Source: Ectothiorhodospira shaposhnikovii
Lineage (GTDB): Bacteria; Pseudomonadota; Gammaproteobacteria; Ectothiorhodospirales; Ectothiorhodospiraceae
Direction of reading: 5' to 3'
Length of the DNA: 64,000 nt
Assembly: GCF_016584105.1 (NCBI RefSeq)
Contig: NZ_NRSM01000002.1
Span: forward strand, 172,712 to 236,711
Part shown: positions 49,957-60,100 of the stretch, piece by piece
How the letters are laid out: each line of letters opens with the position of its first letter
Numbering within the stretch: the first letter of the stretch is position 1
Notes under the pieces: model-generated
Databases searched by the model: none
What the model was told of the DNA's origin: nothing
Seen by the model: only the letters and a program-made list of their open reading frames with translations
Program-made: the position numbers and the translations under genes

Positions 49957-49980
49957 TTGCAATCTTTACGCCCCCATATC

Positions 49981-50024
49981 GTGGCCTGTCCCTTGATGGC
50001 ATCAACAGGGCCACAAGCGTTTTT
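49981..50024 (+). promoter_or_regulatory. Terminator-like hairpin in the tRNA-Thr leader
   Basis: GTGGCC pairs with GGCCAC, TGT with ACA and TTGAT with ATCAA around a GGC loop, with small bulges, and five T's follow at 50020-50024. It lies between the promoter and the tRNA, so it may be an attenuator or a processing structure. Confidence 0.45.
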
Positions 50025-50032
50025 CGGTTCTT

Positions 50033-50108
50033 GCCGGCATAGCTCAGTTGGTAGAGCAGCGCATTCGTAATGCGAAGGTCGTAGGTTCGACTCCTATTGC
50101 CGGCACCA
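50033..50108 (+). tRNA. thrW: tRNA-Thr (anticodon CGT)
   Basis: The 76-base sequence folds as a cloverleaf with acceptor GCCGGCA/TGCCGGC, anticodon loop TTCGTAA with CGT at 50066-50068, T arm with GGTTCGACT and an encoded CCA. It closely resembles the E. coli tRNA-Thr(CGU) body. It reads ACG. Confidence 0.97.
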
Positions 50109-50116
50109 CATGCTCC

Positions 50117-50148
50117 GGGCAACCCACGGAATGGGTTGCCCTGCTCTT
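50117..50148 (+). terminator. Terminator after tRNA-Thr
   Basis: GGGCAACCCA (50117-50126) and TGGGTTGCCC (50132-50141) pair perfectly around CGGAA, followed by TGCTCTTT. It lies 9 bases after the tRNA. Confidence 0.75.
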
Positions 50149-50185
50149 TCGGGCCATCCTTATCCGCCGACATGAACCACGGTGA

Positions 50186-50614
50186 TCACCCATGACGGTC
50201 TCGATCACCGCGATGGGTTCGGCACACACCCAACAGCCGCCTCCGGTCATCGCTCCCGAACCCGCCGGATTCCCAGTCCTCTGCTGTCAAGCGATGCCCG
50301 AAGACCGGGCGCAGCACATAAGTGAAAGCCGGCAGGGTTCGGCCACCCCGCAATTCCACCCGAACCCTGCGGCGTTCATAGAAATCACCTTCGAAACGGT
50401 CCAGTCGTCGCCAGTCCCTGGATGTCAGGCCACGATAGAGCCATCCTTCGACAACGCCCTCCCGGCCAGGGACAATTGCCGGAAAACATTCACCCTGGAC
50501 CTTGCCGCGCCGAAACCCGCGTAGCCGCGCAGGCTCACCGGGGGGAACCGAGCCGGAAACCTTGCCCATGACATCGTCGAACATGAGGGTACCGTAGGCG
50601 AAAAGTGTGTTCAT
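50186..50614 (-). CDS. Gamma-glutamylcyclotransferase (GGCT/AIG2-like) family protein
   Basis: The 142-residue protein has the YGTL substrate loop (residues 7-10), GWLYRGLTSRDWRRLDRFEGDFYERRRV with the likely catalytic Glu75, and the barrel fold of the family. It may form 5-oxoproline from gamma-glutamyl compounds or gamma-glutamylamines. It is convergent with the tRNA terminator. Confidence 0.87.
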   Translation of the reverse strand: MNTLFAYGTLMFDDVMGKVSGSVPPGEPARLRGFRRGKVQGECFPAIVPGREGVVEGWLYRGLTSRDWRRLDRFEGDFYERRRVRVELRGGRTLPAFTYVLRPVFGHRLTAEDWESGGFGSDDRRRLLGVCRTHRGDRDRHG

Positions 50615-50754
50615 GGGATGATCTTACGTCCCGCAGGCGTCAAATGCAGGGGAATCAGTGGTCGAATCACTGTCTAACGTGTATCGGCCTCGAATCCTGG
50701 CAGCAGGCTTTGTGGCCTTCATGGAACCCATGGCAAAGAGGTGGCACGACCGCC

Positions 50755-51276
50755 ATGAGCAACGCCCCATCCACGCGCCTCGCCGGCCGGATCATGCTGG
50801 GCCTCTTCTGGCTTCTGGTCCTGGTGACCGGCACCTGGTTCTATCAGGGCGTGCTGGAACGACAGCACAACCCCAACCTGCACCTGATCAATGGCGCCGA
50901 TGAACACAGCGCGGAGATCGTGCTGCATCGGAACCGGGCCGGGCATTATCTGGCTACCGGACGCATCAACGGGGAGCGGGTGGAATTTCTTCTGGATACC
51001 GGCGCCACCTATCTGGCCATACCGGCCCCCATGGCGCATCGCCTGGGGCTGGAATCCACCGGCAAGGCCTGGTTTGAAACCGCCAATGGCCGTGTCCAGG
51101 GAGACCTGACCATACTGGACGAGGTACGTCTGGGGCATGTCGTGGTACGTTCGGTACGGGCGGCCGTCATCCCGGGCATGAGCGGCGACATGGCCCTGCT
51201 GGGCATGAGTTTCCTGAACCACTTCGACATCCGTATCCGCGACGGGCGAATGGAACTCATGCCCATGGGAAGGTGA
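50755..51276 (+). CDS. Membrane-anchored retropepsin-like aspartic protease (TIGR02281 type)
   Basis: The 173-residue protein has one N-terminal helix (MLGLFWLLVLVTGTWFYQGVL) and then GRINGERVEFLLDTGATYLAIP with the DTG catalytic motif at 81-83, and the C-terminal ALLGMSFLNHF. This matches the clan AA aspartic protease family TIGR02281. The ATG at 50755 has a GAGG-type site upstream. The active domain should face the periplasm. The substrate is unknown. Confidence 0.88.
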   Translation: MSNAPSTRLAGRIMLGLFWLLVLVTGTWFYQGVLERQHNPNLHLINGADEHSAEIVLHRNRAGHYLATGRINGERVEFLLDTGATYLAIPAPMAHRLGLESTGKAWFETANGRVQGDLTILDEVRLGHVVVRSVRAAVIPGMSGDMALLGMSFLNHFDIRIRDGRMELMPMGR

Positions 51277-51406
51277 CATTGCTGTCATTTCCTCCAATAC
51301 CGCCCCTTGCCCATCTCAAATGCCCCAGACTTCTCGGCAAGCTTCATTCTCTTCTGCAATGCCTATACTCGTTGCCTACGCATAAGGAAATGGAAAGGTC
51401 CTGCTC

Positions 51407-54400
51407 ATGCCCGGATCGTTCAAACTGACTGCAGCCGGCATCACCCTGGGCTACGCCTTCTTCGCGACCATCTGGATCATCGCCTCGGGCCTGATGCTCG
51501 GCAGCGCCCTTGCCGAGCCACTTCCCCAGATTCGCATCGAAATAATCAAGGGATTGACATTTGTGGCCATTACCAGCGGGTTACTTTTCCTGCTGCTCAG
51601 GTCCTGGGACACGCGGCAACCGCCCAATCGACCGGACTCACCCACCCAAAGGGCCTTGCGCAACAGCAGCACCCTGCAGCTGGGGCTTGTCCTGCTGATG
51701 CTTGCCTTGCTGGCGCCGGGATTCGGGCTGCTGATTGCCGGCCTGCAGAAACCTCAGCTGGAGCAAAAGGCGTTCGATAATCTCACCACCATTGCACACC
51801 TCAAGGCCCAGCAAATAGCGGTCTGGCTGAAGGAACGCGAGGCTGACGGTCTGGTGCTTGCGGGGCAGGCACATTTCCTTGAGGACGTAAGGTTGCTTTC
51901 CCTGCCCGATGACAACCCACTCTTGCAACAAAGAATTCTTGATCGCCTCAGGACGCTGAAAGATCATCACGACGATCAAAACATCCTGTTGCTGGATCAC
52001 GCAGGCTCCCTGCTGCTTGGCACGGACACAACGGCCCGGATCCATCCCGATACCCTGTCCCTGCTGGACAAGACCGGCCCGCCGGGACGGGCGCTTCATA
52101 ATCAGATGGCTTACGATGATGAAGGGCAGGTCAGCCTGGATTTTGTCATCCCGTTGCCAGCATCTCCCCACATCCAACAGGATGAAACACGGCTCGGATT
52201 TATTGTGATCCAGATAAATCCCGAAACATATCTTTTCCCACTCTTGAGATCCTGGCCCTCTGCCGGCAAAAGCGGTGAAAGCACCCTGGTTCGGAATCGG
52301 AACCATCAATTCATTGTGCTGCACCCCACCAGCCACGACAATTCGCCCGCAGAGAGCCTCCATTTCCCGACCATTCCCGCCATGGTTGCAGCGCAAGGAA
52401 AGGATACCGGGATCATCCGCAGCCTGGATGGCCAGGGCAACCGGATACTGGCCGCGTTCACCCCTGTCACTGGGAGCGAATGGATCATGATCGCCAGCAT
52501 GGATCAGGCGGAAGCACTGGCGCCACTTGAAAATCTTCTTTTCTGGACCCGCATCCTCTCCCTGCTGGCCGTGGCGGTCATCAGTACGCTGTTGCTGCTG
52601 TTATGGCATCAACAGCAACGGCTGCAGGTGTTGGCATTGACGGCAGAGCAGATGCGTTCAAACCGCATCCTTGACCACTTCTACCTGCAGCCATCCATCG
52701 GTATGGCCATCATCACACCGTCGGGCATGTGTGAACGCTGCAACGACAGGCTCTGCGAGATTCTGGGCCGGCGCCGCGAGACCATGCATGCCACACCCTG
52801 GCAAACGCTGGTACATCCGGAAGACCAATCGGCCTGGCGGAAACAACTGGAGGCCATTGCGGCGGGCACACTGGGTACCTGCACCTTGGAGCAACGCCTG
52901 CAACGCACTGACGGCACCATCGCATACGCATCCATCAACGTGAAGGGCATTCGTGACCCCGGCGAAACGACTCACTCCCTGCTTGTCACGGTGGAAGACA
53001 TCTCGGAACGCAAGCAGGCCCAGACGACCCTGCAGGACAGCGAGGAACGCTACCGCAGCCTGTTTGAAAACAACCATACGGTCATGCTGCTGATTGACCC
53101 TGGTGATGGCGCAATCATCGACGCCAATCCCGCCGCCTGCCAATTCTACGGCTGGGATCGCGAGCAGATGCAGCGCATGAAAATCAGCCAGATCAACCCG
53201 CTTTCCGCCGATGAAATCCGGGTGGAAATGGAGATGGCCCGCCATCAGAAGCGCAAGTATTTTCAGTTCCGGCACCGGCTGGCAGATGGCCGCGTCACCC
53301 ACGTGGAAGTGTACAGCGGTCCCATCAGCATGCGGGGACGCCCACTTCTGTATTCCATCATTCACGACACTACTGAAAAAGTCCTGACTCAAAAGAAACT
53401 GGGAGAGACGGAAAGCCTGATGCGCATGGCCTCGACCCTGGCCAGGCTGGGAGGCTGGCAGGCAGACCTTGCCAATGGCATGGTCTATTGGTCGGATGAG
53501 GTATGCAGGATTCATGACATGCCGCATGGCACCACCGTTTCCCTGGAAGACGGCATCCGTTTCTATACACCGGAATCACGCCCAAGGATCATTGAGGTTT
53601 TTCGTGCCTGCGCGGAGACCGGCACACCCTACGACGAGGAACTGCAGATCCAGACGGCCAAGGGACGGCGGCTCTGGATCCGGACCATCGGTACACCGAT
53701 CAGGGATGAAAACGGAGACATCGTCAGGGTGAGAGGCGCTTTCCAGGACATCACGGAACGCAAGCAGGCGGAAGAGCGCTTGCAGCAATCCGCTACCGTC
53801 TTTGATGCCACCAGTGAAGGTATCATCATCACGGATGCCAATGCGCGCATCCTGGCCGTAAACAGGGCCTTTACCCAGATCACCGGCTACAGGGATGACG
53901 AAGCCATGGGACGGAATCCTAATCTGCTCAATTCCAGGCGCCACCACCGACTGTTTTATGAGCAAATGTGGACAAGCCTGGGCAATTCCGGACACTGGCG
54001 GGGAGAAATCTGGAATCGGCGCAAAAACGGCGAGGTGTACCCCCAGTGGACCAGCATCAACGCGGTGCGTAGCCGCGACGGTACCATCACCCATTACGTG
54101 GGTGTTTTTTCCGATATCAGCGACATCAAGCGGACACAGGAAGAGATCCAACGTCTGGCTTACCGCGACCCGCTGACCGACCTGCCGAACCGATTACTGT
54201 TCCGCACACGCCTGGAACAGGCCCTGCTCCGCGCAGAATCCCGGCAATCGGATGTGGCGGTACTTCAACTGGATCTGGATGAATTCAAGCACATCAACGA
54301 CAGCCTGGGGCACAGTGAAGGCGACCAGATTCTGACCGAAGTGGCCAATCGCCTGGAGGCAGTGCTGCAAAAGGATGAAACCCTGGCACGCATGGGAGGA

Positions 54401-55456
54401 GACGAATTCGCGATTCTGGTGGAGGATTCCAGCAACAGTCGTACACGCCCGGAGATCGTGGCCGAATCAGTCCTGCAGGCCCTGCAGGACCCGATCAAGC
54501 TGGGGGGACAGGATATCTTCATCACCGCCAGCATCGGCATCGCCACCTATCCCCACGATGGTCAGGATGTGGAGCAACTGCTTCAGCACAGCGATGCCGC
54601 CACCTATCGGGCCAAACATTCCGGTGGAAACTCTTACTGCTACTATGCCCGGAACCTGACCGAATATGCGCGAGATCGGGTGGTGATGGCGACTGAGCTG
54701 CGGCACGCCATCCAGCGAAATGAACTGATTCTCCATTACCAGCCACAGATAGACCTGTCCACCGGAAAGCTCCATGGATTGGAGGTGCTGGTGCGGTGGG
54801 AGCACCCCATCCAGGGCCTGATCCCCCCCAACCGGTTCATCCCCATGGCCGAGGATACCGGCCTTATCCTGCCCCTGGGGCGCTGGGTGCTGGAGCAGGC
54901 CTGCCGGCAGGCCCTGCGCTGGGACCAGGAGGGACTGGTATTCGGACGTATCGCCGTCAATGTCTCGGGCATCCAGATTCAGCGCAGCGACATGGTGGAA
55001 ACCGTGGCCACAGTGCTGCGGGATACAGGACTGGATTCCAGATTGCTGGAACTGGGGGTCACCGAGAGCTTCATCATGGACCGGCGACAGGGTGCTCATG
55101 AACTGCTCATCGCCCTCAAGGCCCTGGGGGTCACGCTGGCAGTGGATGACTTCGGGACTGGCTACTCGTCCCTGTCCTACCTGAAATCCCTGCCCTTTGA
55201 CTGCCTGAAAATCGACCAGAGCTTTGTCAGGGGCATTCCGGACGACACCCATGACCTGGCAATAGCCAAAGCCATCATCACGCTGGGCACAAATCTGGGA
55301 TTTCAGGTACTGGCCGAGGGCGTGGAAACCGACAGCCAGCGGGATCTGCTGACCGACCTGGGATGTCATCAGGCCCAGGGCTATCTCTATAGCCGCCCTC
55401 TCCCGGCCCATCAACTTCAAGAGTTCCTGCGGCGAACAGGGGCCGGCACAACCTGA
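51407..55456 (+). CDS. Multi-PAS diguanylate cyclase/phosphodiesterase with sensor domain
   Basis: The 1349-residue protein has three N-terminal helices (8-30, 45-65, 90-113), a periplasmic sensor region (about 115-378), a fourth helix (about 382-400) and four PAS domains (about 430-910). The GGDEF domain has an intact MGGDEF at 996-1001 and no RxxD inhibition site in the usual position. The EAL domain carries EVL at 1126-1128 in place of EAL, with the DDFGTGYSS and KIDQSFV motifs intact. It probably controls c-di-GMP in response to an envelope or ligand signal. Confidence 0.93.
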   Translation: MPGSFKLTAAGITLGYAFFATIWIIASGLMLGSALAEPLPQIRIEIIKGLTFVAITSGLLFLLLRSWDTRQPPNRPDSPTQRALRNSSTLQLGLVLLMLALLAPGFGLLIAGLQKPQLEQKAFDNLTTIAHLKAQQIAVWLKEREADGLVLAGQAHFLEDVRLLSLPDDNPLLQQRILDRLRTLKDHHDDQNILLLDHAGSLLLGTDTTARIHPDTLSLLDKTGPPGRALHNQMAYDDEGQVSLDFVIPLPASPHIQQDETRLGFIVIQINPETYLFPLLRSWPSAGKSGESTLVRNRNHQFIVLHPTSHDNSPAESLHFPTIPAMVAAQGKDTGIIRSLDGQGNRILAAFTPVTGSEWIMIASMDQAEALAPLENLLFWTRILSLLAVAVISTLLLLLWHQQQRLQVLALTAEQMRSNRILDHFYLQPSIGMAIITPSGMCERCNDRLCEILGRRRETMHATPWQTLVHPEDQSAWRKQLEAIAAGTLGTCTLEQRLQRTDGTIAYASINVKGIRDPGETTHSLLVTVEDISERKQAQTTLQDSEERYRSLFENNHTVMLLIDPGDGAIIDANPAACQFYGWDREQMQRMKISQINPLSADEIRVEMEMARHQKRKYFQFRHRLADGRVTHVEVYSGPISMRGRPLLYSIIHDTTEKVLTQKKLGETESLMRMASTLARLGGWQADLANGMVYWSDEVCRIHDMPHGTTVSLEDGIRFYTPESRPRIIEVFRACAETGTPYDEELQIQTAKGRRLWIRTIGTPIRDENGDIVRVRGAFQDITERKQAEERLQQSATVFDATSEGIIITDANARILAVNRAFTQITGYRDDEAMGRNPNLLNSRRHHRLFYEQMWTSLGNSGHWRGEIWNRRKNGEVYPQWTSINAVRSRDGTITHYVGVFSDISDIKRTQEEIQRLAYRDPLTDLPNRLLFRTRLEQALLRAESRQSDVAVLQLDLDEFKHINDSLGHSEGDQILTEVANRLEAVLQKDETLARMGGDEFAILVEDSSNSRTRPEIVAESVLQALQDPIKLGGQDIFITASIGIATYPHDGQDVEQLLQHSDAATYRAKHSGGNSYCYYARNLTEYARDRVVMATELRHAIQRNELILHYQPQIDLSTGKLHGLEVLVRWEHPIQGLIPPNRFIPMAEDTGLILPLGRWVLEQACRQALRWDQEGLVFGRIAVNVSGIQIQRSDMVETVATVLRDTGLDSRLLELGVTESFIMDRRQGAHELLIALKALGVTLAVDDFGTGYSSLSYLKSLPFDCLKIDQSFVRGIPDDTHDLAIAKAIITLGTNLGFQVLAEGVETDSQRDLLTDLGCHQAQGYLYSRPLPAHQLQEFLRRTGAGTT

Positions 55457-55575
55457 GATACCATGCACTCTCGCCGCAAAAACCGGTCATGCCATGGAGC
55501 AATACAGAACTAACAGAACTACTTGCTCGGAACATCCCCTAAAATGAATGCCTCCCCCACCTGGATTTCAATCCC

Positions 55576-57015
55576 ATGCCCACCCAAGCCACCGGTTCCG
55601 GATCTTCCAGAATCATCATCCTGACAGCCACCGTCGCCCTGCTGCTGGGCGGCTCCCTCGTCGGACTGAACCAATGGGTGCATAAGGTGGCGGCAGACCG
55701 TATCGAGGCCAGCCTGGACAGCCTCGGGCAGACGGACAGCACACAGCCCGGCCTTCACCTGCTATGGGCCGAATATGATCGCAAGCAAGGCTTCATCCAG
55801 TACCGGCTGCGCTTCATACCCGCACCCGAGAACCCGCTGTATCCGTTACTCAGCGAATGGCAGGAAACCGAACAACCTCACCTGGAGTTATCGGGCAACG
55901 CCGAAGTCACCACCCATGGGCTGTCGGGACTGCTGGGCAAGATTGCCGATGTGCAAGGACAACTGCTGCTGTCGGATACCTGGAAGCAGATGCTGCCGGA
56001 TTATCGAGGCGAAGACTGGGCGCGCTACGACATTGAATTCCACACCCGACACCAGCACCGCGTCAGAATCGACGGCGACGGTTATCAGGGCAGAATCATG
56101 GATGGCCTGGGCCGGAGACAGGGGCAGGCCGACTGGTCCCCATGGCAACTGGTCAGCCACTGGCAACAGGACGGTCGGCTCGACGGGCTTTCCCTGGATC
56201 TGCCACGGGCATGGATCAAGGTGCAGGATGACAGCTTCGAATTCCTGCTGGAGTCACTGGCCTTCGTCCTGGAAGACGCCTTGGTTGAAGAAGGCATCCT
56301 GACGCAGGCCCGATCCGAAACCCGGATCAAACGCTGGCGACTGGAAGATGCCCAGGAGTCCCTGGAAATGCGGGACCTGAGTCTCCACTGGCACAATCAG
56401 CGGGAAGCAGACCGGCTCAAGGGCAACATGGATCTGGCCTGGGGGCCCATCGTCCTTGACGGGATCAAACTGTTGGAAAGTGGACAGGTGGGCATGCGTT
56501 CCGAACTGGGCTTTGCGGGCCTGGTTGCACTCAGAGCCATGACGGATGCCGGAGCCGATGAAGATCCGGATGTCCTTGAAGCGGGCCTGCAAGCCCTGCT
56601 CGGCCAGGGCGCCATGGTCGCCGTCGATCCACTGTCGCTGCGGCATGCTCAAGCCGGCTCATTTGAAGGCAAGCTGACCCTTGGGGTCAGGGAAAACCCC
56701 GCGCTGGACCTGAACCGCGGCCTTGAGGAACTGGACGCCCTGCACGGTTCCGCCAGTGTCGAGGTTCAGCCTGCCCTGATCCGGACCTTCATCCGATACT
56801 ACCTGCTGGAGCAGTTCCCGGGCTCGGAAGGCCCCCATCTGGACCGCCTGGTGGAACAGCAATGGCTGGAATGGTCCTTTTTCCTGCGCATGATGCCTTT
56901 CGTGACCCACTGGGACGACGATCTGATCCGCATGGCCCTGGAACTGGACGCCGGCATGCTCTCGGTGGATGGTCGAGAGGTCATGAACCTGCGGGAAATC
57001 ATGCGGCTATTCTAG
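55576..57015 (+). CDS. DUF945/YdgA-family protein
   Basis: The 479-residue protein has one N-terminal membrane helix (about 12-33) and a long periplasmic part. The pattern LLWAEYDRKQGFIQYRLRF and repeated SLDLPRAW and LRDLSLHW-like segments fit the DUF945 family (YdgA), an envelope-associated protein of unknown function. It converges with the Mks operon, with 181 bases between the two stops. Confidence 0.78.
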   Translation: MPTQATGSGSSRIIILTATVALLLGGSLVGLNQWVHKVAADRIEASLDSLGQTDSTQPGLHLLWAEYDRKQGFIQYRLRFIPAPENPLYPLLSEWQETEQPHLELSGNAEVTTHGLSGLLGKIADVQGQLLLSDTWKQMLPDYRGEDWARYDIEFHTRHQHRVRIDGDGYQGRIMDGLGRRQGQADWSPWQLVSHWQQDGRLDGLSLDLPRAWIKVQDDSFEFLLESLAFVLEDALVEEGILTQARSETRIKRWRLEDAQESLEMRDLSLHWHNQREADRLKGNMDLAWGPIVLDGIKLLESGQVGMRSELGFAGLVALRAMTDAGADEDPDVLEAGLQALLGQGAMVAVDPLSLRHAQAGSFEGKLTLGVRENPALDLNRGLEELDALHGSASVEVQPALIRTFIRYYLLEQFPGSEGPHLDRLVEQQWLEWSFFLRMMPFVTHWDDDLIRMALELDAGMLSVDGREVMNLREIMRLF

Positions 57016-57196
57016 ATTACGGGGCTGACCGGGTCCTGGGCTGCCTCGGCGTTGATGAGTACCGCATGCAATGCCTCATGGGCATCCAGATCCTTCCCTG
57101 GTCACAGGGGGATCCACGACGCCCATTGATGCGCTGGACCCGCCCCCTCCGCGCTCAGCCCTCTCCAGCAGGCCAAGCAACAACAAACGGGCCAAA

Positions 57197-60100
57197 TCAT
57201 TCACGGGCCTCCACCGTGGGCACGGCCGATGGCCGCAAGGGATTGTCGGACGAGAGCAGGACGCGGGCGGCGGGCTTGAGGTAATCCGCGTCGATGTGGA
57301 CGGTTCCGCCGCTGCGGTAGACGTTGACAATGGTATCCATGTGCTCGCTCATGAGTCCGTACTTTTCGTCTGGGGCAGCCAGGATAACCTGAAGCCCCAG
57401 CTCATCGAGAAAGCCCAGGGCGCTGACGGCGTTCTGGACGTCCAGCTTGCTGAAGGCCTCGTCAAAGACCGCCAGGGCCATGCCCCCCCGAAGCGCTCCG
57501 TCCTGTTCGTCGCGGTGCAGGCGATAGGCCGCCGCCAGGGCCGCGCCGATGGCCACATAGAAGGGTGACTGATGTTCACCACCGGACCCCTTGCCCAAGC
57601 GGCGGGACAGCATTTCCGGGTTGCGACCGTCGGCATCGGTCATCTTCACGTCAAAACTGTAGTAATGGCGGTAATCTGCCAGCCGCTCATCCAGACCGGC
57701 CTGCTCCCCTGCCTCCATCAGCAGGGTCTGCACCCGTTGGATCGCCTCCCGGTGGGGGTGGGACGGGTCATGGATGGTGTCGAACAGGCCGCCCACATTG
57801 TCCGCCTGCTCCGGAGTCCAGCTCTCCACCCAGCGCAGGATGGCGTCGAATTCCGGCGCAGGCTTCTTGATGAAACTGTAGTACTGTCCGTGGAAGGGAC
57901 GAGATCGAAGATTGCGACGCAATTCCGCCAACTGCTCATCCAGCCGGGTCAGATTTTCCTTGAGACGGCTCATGAAATCGGCCCGAAAGGCATGTTCCGC
58001 CTCCCGCAGGGCGTGAGCTGCCTGCTCATGGTAGCGGGCCAGCTGGGTCTCACGCACCTGATCCAGGGTGTCCCCCGCCCATCGGGCCAGCGGTACATGA
58101 TCATCCACGCCACCCACCGGGGGTGTCTCCACCGGCCAACGGGTCAGATAGTCACGCAGGGCCTCCCAGGCTTCCTCGCGGTGGCGCCTGGCATCCACAA
58201 GGGCGCGGCCCGCCCGTTTCTCGGCCTGTTCGGCAATGGCCTGCCAGCGGGCCGCCTCATCCTCCCCTTCGTGCCGGGCTTCCAGTTCCTCCAGACGCTG
58301 CTGGGCATCGGCGGCATCCAGTCCGGGCTTGGCGGCAATGCTCCGGCGCTGTTCGCTCACCGCCATCTGTTCCCGAAACTTTTCCTGCAGATCCCGTTCC
58401 ACCAGGGCCACCTCTCGGTCCTGGCGCTGGAGATCCGCCTGCAAGCCCCGGATCGCCTCCTCCTCGCGTGCCTTGGCCTCGCCCAGACGGTTCACCTCTG
58501 CCTGCAAGGCCTCGTAGTCCCCCGTATTCAGACTCAGGGCCTCCCGCTCCAGGGCTTCCAGCCTCTCATCGCAGGTCCGGCGCTGGGCCACCTGTCCGGC
58601 CAGATCCGGCAGGTTTTCCAGATGGCGCAAAAAGGGATCCAGCAGTAGCTCCTTGAACGCATCGCCCTGGGCACGCGCCTGCTGGATGCCCCCATAGGTC
58701 TCGGCCTGCTCGTCAAAGCGCTGCCGCAGGGCTGCCAGACTGCGCACCCTGGCCTCACGGCCCAGCATGGGTTCCACCGGCTGAGTGCGCAACACCGCAC
58801 CATTGGTGGCCAGCATGCCGTCCGGGGTAATGGCCCGCTCATGGCGGGTGAGCGCCTCTTCCTGCTCCACCCGGACCACGTTCCCCATCAGGCGATTGAC
58901 ATAGGCACGGGCATGTTCATCCCCGGACGTGACCACCGCGGCCAGGGAATCCGCCTCCGCCCGGTCCAGCCACTGGCGGGTCTTCAGGGTATTGATGATT
59001 CGGCTGCCATGGATGCCTTCCCGCCCCCCTTCCCGGCGGTAGATACGAATGGCTTCCACCACCCGCTCGGGCGCCACCAGCAAGGCCTCACGCTGGCCAC
59101 CGAGGAAACGCTCCACCGCATCCCGCCAGTGCTCGTCGGCCACATCCACCCGGTCACACAGGGGGACTGCCTCAATACCGTGACCGGCCAGAAGCGCCAT
59201 CAGGCGCCGGGTGCCGGGGGACAGGTCGCTCTCTCCGGCCTCCAGATGTCGGATCCGCTCCCGCAACCCCTCCAGGGTCCTGCGCAGGGCCAGCTCTTCT
59301 GCCGCCTGATCATCCAGACTGGCCTTCAGGCGGTCCCTGGCATCGGTCAGGGGGGCACACAATGCCCGCGCCCGCTCGACGATGACCGCCGGATCTTCCG
59401 GCCACAGGGCGGTCAACAGGGCATCATCGGACGGCAGGGCATCCCCCAGGCGGCACAACAGGGTTCGGTGTTCGGCCGACAGTACGCCTTCGGCCCGAGG
59501 GTCATCCAGCAGACGATGAACCCGGGCCAGCCCGCGGCGGGCATCATCCAGGATCTTCCGCACCCCGTCCCGGCGCTCCCTGTAACGGTCCTGATCCGAC
59601 TTGATACGGGCCTTCTGCTGCGCCACGTCGCTGGCAGCCAGGCGGGCGCTGGCCTCGATCCACTCAGACTCCAGACGCTGCCTTGCCTCGTCCAGGGCGG
59701 CCAACTGCCGCCGGGCCTGTTCCATGCCCTCGTGCAGCGTGTCCACCCGCCGGGCCAGGGGGTCGGTGACTGCTTCGAGAGCATTGAAACGGGCCTCCTG
59801 CTCCACCCAGCGGAAGGAGCAGGCCCGGCTTTCCGCCTGGTCGGCCCGCCCATAGTGCTGACGGATCGACTCCAGGGCCGATTCGCGCCTACGGGCATCC
59901 TCGGTCCGGGTACGGATGTCCCGATAATGACGCAGGGCCTGCTGGAGCTGACGAACCTGGATAGGGCGATCCTCCAGCACAAACTGGCGCACGAAATCAG
60001 AAACATTGCGGATCGGCGCAAAAGTGATGGCGTTACGGAAACTCTTGAGAAACCGAACGGGGTCCAGGTGACGGCGCCCATCCGAAAGCTCGGCACAAAG

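Noticed and set aside
49992..50004. TTGAT-GGC-ATCAA resembles an FNR box upstream of tRNA-Thr
   Set aside because: The half sites are 3 bases apart instead of 4, and the palindrome is better explained as the top of the leader hairpin at 49981-50014.
55576..57015. DUF945 gene as a missing Mks partner
   Set aside because: It is on the opposite strand, convergent with mksB, and has a periplasmic topology with no nuclease motif.
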